Origin: Dehalococcoidia bacterium
Lineage (GTDB): Bacteria > Chloroflexota > Dehalococcoidia > UBA3495
Assembly (NCBI GenBank): GCA_028822675.1
Contig: JAPKDE010000120.1
Span: forward strand, 1-7,692
DNA: 7,692 nt
Direction of reading: 5' to 3'
Shown here in pieces: positions 1 to 5,678 of this stretch; position 1 is the first letter of the stretch; each line of letters begins with the position of its first letter. Under the pieces are notes generated by a model. It made no database searches. It was given only the letters and a program-made list of their open reading frames with translations, and was not told where the DNA came from. A program made the position numbers and the translations under genes.

Positions 1-364
1 GTTTCAGATAGTCAGCGACCAAAGCGCAGAAGCCATCTTAAAAGAAGGCTTTCAGGACTTGCCTTATTCAGACCTTACGGAAGACGGCCAAGTATTAGAA
101 GGCGTCAGACTGTTCGATAGCCCAGACGGATGGAGCCCCGAAATTAAGGGCGGGAACATTCTGCTTGCAATCGAAATTCCAGAAGACGCTTTAAGCGGGC
201 ATGAGGTCGTGGTCATGGAGGATGAACCGGAGATTCGGGAATTCCTAGTACCAGCGTTTCTGGTCAACGCCTACGGCCCGCCAAAGGTGGAAGACGCAGA
301 CATCAACTGGCCGGGGCTTCTGGAGGACATCTACACAGACGACATTGGCGACGACCCCGAATAG
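1..364 (+). CDS. ADP-ribosyltransferase-like small protein, C-terminal part (5' end outside window)
   Basis: The reading frame is open from base 2 to the TAG at 362-364, so the gene enters from the left; the TTG at 59 is internal to the frame and not a convincing start. The visible part is about 120 residues. The pattern A-x-x-I-L-K-E-G-F-Q-D near the left edge, then G-V-x-L-F-D-S-P, L-L-A-I-E-I-P and R-E-F-L-V-P-A-F-L-V-N-x-Y-G-P-P resembles small single-domain bacterial proteins with an RNA 2'-phosphotransferase/ADP-ribosyltransferase-like fold that I recall only in outline. The catalytic N-terminal strand is not in view, so activity cannot be judged. The tail is very acidic and ends D-I-G-D-D-P-E. 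A tiny ORF follows after one base. The gene is secure because of coding-like composition; the family call is an inference. Confidence 0.7.
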   Translation, partial: FQIVSDQSAEAILKEGFQDLPYSDLTEDGQVLEGVRLFDSPDGWSPEIKGGNILLAIEIPEDALSGHEVVVMEDEPEIREFLVPAFLVNAYGPPKVEDADINWPGLLEDIYTDDIGDDPE

Positions 365-365
365 A

Positions 366-488
366 ATGACTCTCGACATCGCCCTGATACTAATCTTCAT
401 ACTCATGGTCGCCAGTGTGCCATTCTTGCACATGGGCCTTTATCGGTATCTATCTGGAAAGATTTCCAAAGGCGACGACCCAGATTAA
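366..488 (+). CDS. possible 40-residue single-pass membrane protein
   Basis: An ATG at 366 lies one base after the upstream stop and opens 40 codons to TAA at 486-488. Residues 3-24 are almost entirely hydrophobic (L, I, F, M, V, A), which would make one transmembrane helix. A short basic segment (Y-R-Y-L-S-G-K-I-S-K) follows, consistent with a cytoplasmic tail. The last residues, K-G-D-D-P-D, echo the G-D-D-P-E end of the upstream protein. Tight spacing suggests translational coupling with that gene. No family is recognised, and at this length the ORF could be fortuitous. Confidence 0.4.
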   Translation: MTLDIALILIFILMVASVPFLHMGLYRYLSGKISKGDDPD

Positions 489-855
489 AGCTAATCATCG
501 AAGCCAGAAACCCTGGCGATTGCCATCCACAACTCTAGACTAAGTTAGATTTTGCCGAAGAAGAACTCGATGGTCCATGGGTAGGACCTCTAAAGCGACA
601 CGGCAACCACACCCTTTGACCTTGCCCTGTGACCTTCCCGCTCTGGCCGCACATACCCCTACCCTTGAAGCACCTCGCATGGGTATGTTTCCTTGATGAG
701 GGTCTGCAATTCAGATTAAGCGAGCCAGTTGGCAAGGGGTTACCCCCTTTTGGATCGGACGGGAGATTTGTTGCCTGAAAGTATTTGGTCGCCAGCGCCG
801 GTTAATCAGCCAACACAGTTACTTTCTTAGCCAAGGGGAACCGTCCTCTGTGAGA
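489..855. other. gene-free stretch
   Basis: No convincing gene is seen on either strand. The only structure noted is AAGGGG-TTAC-CCCCTT followed by TT at 734-751, a 6-bp hairpin that could be a weak terminator for plus-strand transcription. A short plus-strand frame around 720-850 looks faintly protein-like but has no start, so it is at best a fossil. Confidence 0.35.
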
Positions 856-1053
856 TCACAGAAGCCGCTCCAGTTCACCTTCAGTGAAGTACAGCTGACC
901 CACGACTTCTAAGTCATCGGCGTCACTGGGATCTAAGATGAAAAGAGATTCGACCTCGGGAACAGCCCTATAAGCCGTACCGACAATCCCTGCGGCGATT
1001 GCGTTCTCATGGATGGGGCGGATGACCTGAACCAGATGACCTCGAATCGGCAT
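856..1053 (-). CDS. conserved-looking 65-residue hypothetical protein
   Basis: The frame runs from ATG at 1053-1051 to TGA at 858-856. A purine-rich Shine-Dalgarno-like stretch (GAGAGGG) ends 7 nt before the ATG, which supports this start. The protein opens with a beta-strand-like M-P-I-R-G-H-L-V-Q-V-I-R-P-I and contains A-I-A-A-G-I-V-G-T-A-Y-R-A-V-P. It then has F-I-L-D-P-S-D-A-D-D-L-E-V-V-G-Q-L-Y-F and an acidic C-terminal helix E-G-E-L-E-R-L-L. It has no Cys, no signal peptide and no membrane segment. The alternation of short strands suggests a small beta-barrel (SH3- or KOW-like), but this is only an impression. I do not recognise the family. It is divergently arranged with the broken regulator at 1303, across about 250 bases. 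Confidence 0.55.
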   Translation of the reverse strand: MPIRGHLVQVIRPIHENAIAAGIVGTAYRAVPEVESLFILDPSDADDLEVVGQLYFTEGELERLL

Positions 1054-1084
1054 TTACTATCCCTCTCTGCGCTAGATACTAGTA

Positions 1085-1119
1085 AGACGGACGAACCAGC
1101 AAAAAAGTTCCGTCTGGTT
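1085..1119. repeat. two interleaved inverted repeats upstream of the 65-residue gene
   Basis: AGACGGA (1085-1091) pairs with TCCGTCT (1109-1115), and AACCAG (1095-1100) pairs with CTGGTT (1114-1119). The arms are in the order A-B-A'-B' and share two bases, so the two hairpins exclude each other or form a pseudoknot-like arrangement. The element lies about 30-65 bases upstream of the minus-strand gene start, where a promoter or leader would sit. Confidence 0.35.
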
Positions 1120-1302
1120 AAGGGATTGTCACAGATGCGACCCTCTCAAACACGTGCCGAATGACACTAACATAATGTGGTTTAACGTCCTATACGCACG
1201 CATCCCTGCCTAGGTCGTACAGCAAACGAGTGCGGTGGGATCAGGTGGAGTTATCACGGTAACCAGCGAGGCTGAAGAGTCTAAACATAGTAGAATAGAA
1301 CT

Positions 1303-1631
1303 ATGAAGGACGTAAAAGCCTGGTTTGATGAACAGGAACTCACGGTGCGGGACTTCGCTCTTGACCTAGACGTGCCGCTGAAAACGGCCCAAGATTAGGC
1401 ATATCAAGGCGTTGAGCCGTCTCCGGAGGACCAAGACAGGATTGCCGAGGACATCACTGCACATTACGCTCACTATTGGGTGATCGCAGCCCCGGACCGC
1501 CCATCAGTGAAGGTGTTCGTCAGCGTTGCGGGAATCGGAAGGAGTTTCAGAATTCCGCGCCCGAAAACCGCTGGGCCGCTAGTGCTCAATCAGGTAAAGG
1601 CACCAGTACCCCATCTACTTCCAGCAAATAG
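1303..1631 (+). pseudogene. broken HTH/zinc-knuckle small transcriptional regulator
   Basis: The ATG at 1303 opens M-K-D-V-K-A-W-F-D-E-Q-E-L-T-V-R-D-F-A-L and stops at TAG (1396-1398) after Q-D. In homologues that I recall, this position is Trp in the helix-turn-helix (K-T-x-x-D-W-x-Y-x-G-V-x-P-S). The frame continues after the stop with A-Y-Q-G-V-E-P-S-P-E-D and then H-Y-W-V-I-A-A-P-D. One missing base near 1510-1514 moves coding to the next frame, which reads G-V-R-Q-R-C-G-N-R-K-E-F-Q-N-S-A-P-E-N-R-W and ends at TAG 1629-1631. The family normally has C-x-x-C-G here; the first Cys is Arg (CGT for TGT). So there is one nonsense change, one frameshift and one lost metal ligand. The family assignment comes from memory of similar Chloroflexota proteins. 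A TAGAAT box lies 6 bases before the ATG and no ribosome binding site is visible. Confidence 0.7.
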
Positions 1632-1698
1632 CAACGCCTGCAACTCCTTGTCTTGCTCCGACTCGAACTTCCTAACCTACTTGGAATATGGTGTTGAT

Positions 1699-2076
1699 AT
1701 GAAGATTAGTATCCCTGGATTAGGTGGACGACTCCAGAGAGCCAGAAAAGGAACGGGGCTGAGCCAAACAGCAGTCGCCACTAAGATTGGTGTTTCCTGG
1801 ATGACAGTCCACCGGTGGGAACGCTCTCAGCGCGGCATCCCAGACAGACATTTAGGTCTGATTTGTGATCTCTACGACAAGCCCCTCCGGTGGTTTCTGA
1901 CCTTGGAAGAAGGAGACTTGGACCAGGAAAACGTGTTGGTTCGGAAGGAACCTTCCGCTGCTGCGGATAGCTTGTTTCGCAAGATAGCCGATGCTCCCGC
2001 AAGCTATAGGCCGATGATTGAGAAGGTCGTGGATGATCTTCTGGACAGCATGAGGAAATCCGTCTACCGAGAATAA
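1699..2076 (+). CDS. XRE-family helix-turn-helix transcriptional regulator
   Basis: A 125-residue protein. Residues 8-66 form an XRE/Cro-type HTH: L-G-G-R-L-Q-R-A-R-K, then G-L-S-Q-T-A-V-A-T-K-I-G-V-S (helices 2 and the turn) and W-M-T-V-H-R-W-E-R (recognition helix). The domain closes with L-G-L-I-C-D-L-Y-D-K-P-L-R-W-F-L. A charged linker follows and then a predicted helical tail (F-R-K-I-A-D-A-P-A-S-Y-R-P-M-I-E-K-V-V-D-D-L-L), which probably mediates dimer or partner contacts. The frame is open back to 1399, but the HTH domain begins right after the ATG at 1699 and everything before it belongs to the decayed neighbour, so 1699 is chosen. No strong Shine-Dalgarno precedes it. It appears to be a cytoplasmic DNA-binding repressor or activator; its target is unknown. 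Confidence 0.85.
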   Translation: MKISIPGLGGRLQRARKGTGLSQTAVATKIGVSWMTVHRWERSQRGIPDRHLGLICDLYDKPLRWFLTLEEGDLDQENVLVRKEPSAAADSLFRKIADAPASYRPMIEKVVDDLLDSMRKSVYRE

Positions 2077-2637
2077 GGTGACATATCCCAGTTGAACTGC
2101 TGGGTGACGGATACATAGAGTTGAGCTTGAGGGCCTACCTTCACAGAGCCGCTGGTGGATTGACTAAGAGGTCTGCTGGCGGCTTTCATCGCGGAGACAC
2201 AAAAATGAAATTAGCGGAAATTACAAGAGCTAAATAATTTCATCGGAAGGTTGGTAGATTGCAGGAGGGTAGCGTTGTTAAGAGCCACCTGACCGGAAGG
2301 GAACCCGGATGTAGATACCATTGGTTCAACCTGGGTTGAGCGATCATCACCTACATACATTTTGGCTTCGGGAATCGTTGTTCTAGCGGTAGACAATTGG
2401 CTCAACCGGCTCACAAACGCGGCCTGACCCGATTTATAGTGGAGACGGGGGAGCTGTACTCGGCCTAAAACACGGGTTGGTAGTCTGGGCACAGCGCGGC
2501 GGTTTTTTGCAAGTCCTGGTCGCCAAGTTAGACTTGGCCCTCAGCTCCGTTAAAGAACCTATGAACAGCAAAGCCATGACCAAAAGTTGATTGGTTGGCA
2601 GCCGCTACCTGAAGCCTGCGGAGCATGGTGAGACCCT
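2077..2637. other. gene-free stretch with one dispersed-repeat copy
   Basis: No supported gene. The minus-strand ORF across 2211-2492 is low-complexity in function and overlaps a dispersed repeat (see 2320-2403), so I do not call it. A small hairpin, CCCAG-TTGAACTG-CTGGG, lies about 13 bases after the XRE stop but lacks a T-run. Confidence 0.4.
2320..2403 (-). repeat. dispersed repeat, copy A (inverted relative to 6024-6108)
   Basis: Read on the minus strand, this segment shares with 6024-6108 (+) the blocks GAGCCA, CGATTCCCGAAGCCAAAA / ATAATTCCTGAGGCCAAAA, TGTATGTA / CGTATGTA and CTCAACCCAGG. The spacing between blocks is the same. Identity is high across the core and falls off at both sides. 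The function is unknown; it may be the end of a mobile element or a conserved gene tail. Confidence 0.6.
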
Positions 2638-3027
2638 CTAGATAAGCCCCTCACTAGAGGTGATTTCCACCAGACCCACGGCGCCCTTGAGCACGCGGAG
2701 GGCGTCAAGTACATCAATATCCCCGTCACCGTCCGGATCTGGTTCGTTGTCCGAATTCACATCTCCAGCTATCTGCTTATATGCGGTGGCGGCTACCGCG
2801 CCAACCGATATCTTCAAAACCCGAAGGGCATCGACCACATTTGCTACTCCATCGCCGCCACCGGCCGGACTCACGTCACCACAAACCACCAGCCGAATTA
2901 TGACGGTGTATGCAGAACCGGTGGCGGGAATGTCTTCTTCAGTTAACGTTGCCAGAGTTGCTTCAGTGATGGCCACCAACGTGCCTTGTACCTGTAGGAC
3001 GTCGGCCACTGTAAGCGAAACCACCCA
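2638..3027 (-). pseudogene. C-terminal fragment of a dockerin-ended secreted/surface protein, 5'-truncated
   Basis: The minus-strand frame ends at TAG 2640-2638. It carries two dockerin-type calcium-binding repeats: G-D-V-S-P-A-G-G-G-D-G-V-A-N-V-V-D-A-L-R, and after a linker G-D-V-N-S-D followed by D-P-D-G-D-G-D-I-D-V-L-D-A-L-R. Both have the D-x-D/N loop and the V-x-D-A-L-R-x-L-K helix. A beta-rich segment precedes them (L-V-A-I-T-E-A-T-L-A-T-L and Y-T-V-I-I-R-L-V-V-C), typical of a cohesin- or Ig-like module before a dockerin. The open frame extends to 3141, but bases above about 3030 are antisense to a GMC oxidoreductase, so those residues are not native. There is no signal peptide because the N-terminus is missing. 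A 7-bp inverted repeat (CCTCTAG / CTAGAGG, 2635-2660) spans the stop codon. Confidence 0.7.
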
Positions 3028-3036
3028 GAGGGTTAA

Positions 3037-3261
3037 TGGATGCTCAGCCATGTGTGGATTGGGCAGCACCTCTCTGGAGCTTGCAAGATGGGTCCAGAGA
3101 ATGACCCGATGGCAGTGGTGGACCAGCGTGGTAAGGTTCACGGAATTGATGGTCTAACAGTCGCCGATGCTTCAATCATGCCGAATTGCATTCGCGCCAA
3201 CACCAACCTGACGACCATCATGATTGGCGAGCGCATTGCCGATTGGATCATCAATTCCTGA
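3037..3261 (+). pseudogene. C-terminal fragment of a GMC-family (choline dehydrogenase-like) oxidoreductase
   Basis: The frame opens after a TAA at 3034-3036 and ends at TGA 3259-3261. From about 3055 it matches the end of GMC flavoenzymes: [30 protein letters not shown] and [11 protein letters not shown]. It closes with [19 protein letters not shown]. These include the active-site His (in Q-H-L-S-G) and the downstream Asn (N-T-N). Only about 70 of the usual 500-560 residues are present; the FAD-binding half with G-x-G-x-x-G is missing, so it cannot be functional. Immediately upstream is the truncated dockerin gene on the other strand. Confidence 0.88.
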
Positions 3262-3403
3262 ATCCTGACCCTCTGATTTTCTTTACGGCTTTATTGCGAC
3301 CACCATCTTCCCTGATGCCCCCAGGCAGGGTAGTTATTGATTGACATGGCGTAACAGCCGTATCTTCGGAACTTGTGGTAAAGAAAACGGGGCATTCCAC
3401 CTA

Positions 3404-4432
3404 TCATGAGACGTCATATTTACCGTGTACGGCTCGGCTACCGCCGCTCCACCCATGGCAAACCGCAGTACAGGGCCCCCACCCGCCAGCAACTATCAGT
3501 TGCAAATCGACTTTGTCTTTGATAGTTGGCACAAAACAATTATCGTCGTCTGGGTCAACCGTTATCGGCAATGCCAAAGCTCTTTCTCGACGCCAATTCC
3601 CACCCAATTTAAGATTTGACACCGTCCGCCCTGCCACCTCGCACAACCTGGCGTGAACGTCATCACGTTTCCAGCCAGCGTTATGGAAAATTTCAGCATG
3701 CTGTGGACTCATGGCTACAACCATATCTGACCTCGCATGCATATTCCACGATCCCATCGCCGTCATCGTGTCGGCTATTCCTCTGACTAATCGCTCAGGT
3801 TCATTACTCACATCATCCCAACAAAAACGGGGCGACTCCACCATAGCCATGGTTATTACATTTTCGTCAGGACTATACCCTTTGGAGATTGCTAAACTTT
3901 CCCATGGGTTATCGTCGTCGTTTTCTGCCAAACAGTACGTAAATCGCGATGGCATACCAAATACAGTCATGGATGATACGCCCGGAATGCCCTCTCCAAG
4001 ATTCATGAGAATCAAACGTATTGCCCGACCAATCGACGCATTAGCACGAAATCCTGGCCCTAGGCATCCACTTCCCCCGTGGATACCGATTTGAGAAGAA
4101 TACGGACCATTTACAATCATCATAGGGGCGACACCGTGCATAGTCCCTTGCACGCCGTTCACGTTGAATTCTTCTCTTAGCATCAATTCTGTCCCGGCCA
4201 GTACGACCGGAAGATATTCCGGTTTACATCCGGCCATCACCGCGTGAACCGCCACTGACTCGACTGTTGCAATCCCCATGCCTGGAGGAATAGGGCCTAA
4301 GATTTCAGATGGGGCTCGATTAGTCCCCGATAACATTCTAGAGATCCGGTCTTGTGTCGGTGTAACTACGGGCAAGCCGTCTGACCAAGGTTTTTCTAGA
4401 AAAAATTCAAACTCGTCATGTTGTTGGCTCAA
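3404..4432 (-). CDS. conserved protein paired with the UGSC selenoprotein (about 342 residues, function unknown)
   Basis: The frame ends at TGA 3406-3404, followed directly by TAG. It is open to the TAA that ends the upstream gene. I prefer the TTG at 4432 because AAAGGG lies 9 bases before it; the TTG at 4456 has no such site. No signal peptide or membrane segment is apparent. The N-terminus has K-P-W-S-D-G-L-P-V-V-T-P-T; then come I-P-P-G-M-G-I-A-T-V-E, A-V-M-A-G-C-K-P-E-Y-L-P-V-V, I-V-N-G-P and L-G-P-G-F-R-A-N-A-S-I-G-R-A. The centre has C-L-A-E-N and N-P-W-E-S-L, and the tail has V-A-G-G-W-G-P-C-T-A-V-C-H-G-W. I recall this conserved family beside UGSC proteins, but no reaction is known to me. 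Several Gly/Asn/Arg-rich blocks and conserved Cys suggest an enzyme. It lies 33 bases after the selenoprotein stop, in the same frame, and is probably co-transcribed. Confidence 0.85.
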   Translation of the reverse strand: MSQQHDEFEFFLEKPWSDGLPVVTPTQDRISRMLSGTNRAPSEILGPIPPGMGIATVESVAVHAVMAGCKPEYLPVVLAGTELMLREEFNVNGVQGTMHGVAPMMIVNGPYSSQIGIHGGSGCLGPGFRANASIGRAIRLILMNLGEGIPGVSSMTVFGMPSRFTYCLAENDDDNPWESLAISKGYSPDENVITMAMVESPRFCWDDVSNEPERLVRGIADTMTAMGSWNMHARSDMVVAMSPQHAEIFHNAGWKRDDVHARLCEVAGRTVSNLKLGGNWRRERALALPITVDPDDDNCFVPTIKDKVDLQLIVAGGWGPCTAVCHGWSGGSRAVHGKYDVS

Positions 4433-4465
4433 GTTTAATGTCCCTTTAAAGAGCAACCGCAGAGA

Positions 4466-4999
4466 TTACCCTTTGATTAGATGGCCCACGGTTTCATCTA
4501 CATATTTCAACGTCAATTCTCGCATCTCGCCAGCAGAAAGATTACTCACAGGATGCGGAATTTCAACATATGGGTGTCCTGGCATACCTTTTCCCCGAAA
4601 CTGAAAAACAGCGGCCTTTGCAAATGCCCTAGTGACAATAGTCGTTGATGGAATACCCAATTTTTCAAACTCTACTGTGTCATGCACACTGCATAACGTG
4701 CACGACCCTCAACCGCCTAACCCAGCGATCGCAACATCTACTTTTTCTGCCATCTCGATTATCATTTCGGGGGTGGCTGGTTTTGAATAATGATCTTTTC
4801 TTCGGAGCACCACTGCCTCTGCACCGTAACGTTCACAAAGAGCTTCACCAATTGTCGCTAGAATTAAGTCTGCCTGCTCCTTAGTGTTGTCGAGCAATCC
4901 AATTACCTTGCCGTCAAGGGATACAGGGCGTTCGGCGAGTAGGATCATTCCATCGGGTTTGTTAGAGGTTGGGTCTATAAACCCTAATTCATTTAACAT
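4466..4999 (-). CDS. UGSC-family selenoprotein with in-frame TGA read as selenocysteine
   Basis: The ATG at 4999-4997 follows a perfect AGGAGG (5010-5005) by 5 bases; the TTG at 5002 is too close to that site. Translation meets TGA at 4711-4709, codon 97, continues in the same frame and ends at TAA 4468-4466, giving 177 residues. The N-terminal part has V-S-L-D-G-K-V-I-G-L-L-D-N-T-K, E-R-Y-G-A-E and then V-A-I-A-G-L-G-G before the TGA. After it comes G-S-C-T-L-C-S-V-H-D-T-V-E-F-E-K-L-G-I-P. The TGA therefore sits exactly at U of the U-G-S-C motif that names the family, in which homologues carry Sec or Cys. The protein is soluble and presumably redox-active, with Sec97, Cys100 and Cys103 forming a likely redox centre. 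It is the first gene of a probable two-gene operon. A plain stop gene-caller would split it into two false ORFs. Confidence 0.9.
4679..4697 (-). promoter_or_regulatory. candidate bacterial SECIS hairpin
   Basis: In the mRNA, 15 nt after the UGA, GUUAUGCA pairs with UGCAUGAC (8 bp including one U-G) around a GUG loop. The first loop base is G and lies 20 nt after the UGA. This matches the general bacterial SECIS layout: a short hairpin within the coding region just downstream of UGA, with a guanine at the start of the apical loop. An alternative 9-bp pairing (GUCGUGCAC with GUGCAUGAC) uses overlapping bases and would place the loop nearer the UGA. Confidence 0.6.
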
Positions 5000-5054
5000 C
5001 AAATCCTCCTATAGCGGCAAAATAATCCCATTTGATATAACTCCGCTTTGGGTG

Positions 5055-5089
5055 ATTATAACCCTGAACTGTTAAACAGACATTGTCTG
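5055..5089 (-). promoter_or_regulatory. promoter of the selenoprotein operon with palindrome at the -35 position
   Basis: On the minus strand a perfect TATAAT lies at 5060-5055, about 56 bases before the start codon. No TTGACA-like box is present 16-18 bases upstream. Instead a perfect 13-bp palindrome, CAGACA-T-TGTCTG, occupies 5077-5089. This is the layout expected for an activator-dependent promoter or for an operator overlapping the polymerase site. Confidence 0.5.
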
Positions 5090-5138
5090 ATTTGCCAAGT
5101 TCTGTCTCCAACGGCGGTACGTATGAGCTTGCACTCGA

Positions 5139-5523
5139 ATGGGGAGTGAAGAGAAGGCCAAGGATATTCAGATCTCCGAGCTCTACCGGCACATCGGTCA
5201 ACTGAAGGTGGAAAGGTCCTTCCGGGGAAGGATTGGCGGAAAGGTCCGGTCTAGGAGCCGAAGGCAGCGGCAGGCCATGATCGACCGGCAGCGGTCCCCG
5301 TTATCTCTGGTTCGCCAATGTTTTTTGTTAGACATCAGCCAGGGCTCGGTTTACTACCGGCCCACACCGGCTAGGGCAAGAGACCTGGGACTGATGGCCT
5401 TGATGGATCGCCAATATATGAAGACCCCCTTCTACGGTTCTAGGCGGATGAAGGTCTGGCCTGAAGGGTCAGGGTTACCCTTCAGGTCATGAATGTTGGC
5501 GGGCGTTGTGCGTGACCGGTTGA
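5139..5523 (+). pseudogene. IS3-family transposase remnant (end of OrfA fused to start of OrfB)
   Basis: The first part (E-E-K-A-K-D-I-Q-I-S-E-L-Y-R-H-I-G-Q-L-K-V-E-R) is the leucine-zipper tail of an IS3-type OrfA. It runs in one frame into an OrfB start: Q-A-M-I-D-R-Q, L-S-L-V-R-Q-C, S-Q-G-S-V-Y-Y-R-P and M-D-R-Q-Y-M-K-T-P-F-Y-G-S-R-R-M-K-V-W. An extra C at 5460 breaks the frame; the next frame continues L-K-G-Q-G-Y and then degrades to a TGA at 5521-5523. The OrfA HTH and the whole catalytic DDE domain are missing, and no terminal inverted repeats are seen. It is a dead fragment about 60 bases upstream of the selenoprotein promoter, transcribed away from it, and marks past insertion and rearrangement here. 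Confidence 0.85.
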
Positions 5524-5529
5524 GCGTAT

Positions 5530-5678
5530 TTAGACACCGCGCTGCTTTGACTGCCCGATTCGGTGGCTAACTTTGGCTAAAACCTCTTCGCTAGACGCAC
5601 TCCCGGAGTCGCAATCTTAATGCCCTCGGCCATCGAGGTGCCGGTAACACAATCGACACACCGATTTAGCTTCAGGTC
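5530..5678 (-). pseudogene. frameshifted C-terminal end of an unrecognised gene
   Basis: The minus strand reads L-N-R-C-V-D-C-V-T-G-T-S-M-A-E-G-I-K-I-A-T-P-G-V-R (in short: C-V-D-C ... A-T-P-G-V-R). After one missing base near 5593-5597 it continues S-E-E-V-L-A-K-V-S-H-R-I-G-Q-S-K-Q-R-G-V and stops at TAA 5532-5530. The join restores an amphipathic, charged C-terminal helix, typical of a real protein tail. The N-terminal side is lost at an upstream in-frame TGA (5681-5679), beyond which the sequence no longer fits. I do not recognise the family. Confidence 0.35.

Noticed and set aside
535..735. 66-codon minus-strand ORF
   Set aside because: Low-complexity composition (Ser run, many Cys/Arg/Gly), no ribosome binding site and no recognisable motif.
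2660..3157. 165-codon plus-strand ORF
   Set aside because: It is antisense to the clear dockerin repeats and is rich in Ser, Thr and Pro, as expected for a shadow frame.
4709..4711. TGA as an ordinary nonsense mutation in a dead gene
   Set aside because: It lies exactly at the U of the family's U-G-S-C motif, the frame is intact on both sides, the ribosome binding site and partner gene are intact, and a hairpin follows.
4989..5201. 70-codon minus-strand ORF upstream of the selenoprotein
   Set aside because: It covers the promoter, palindrome and ribosome binding site and part of the IS3 remnant; no start signal.
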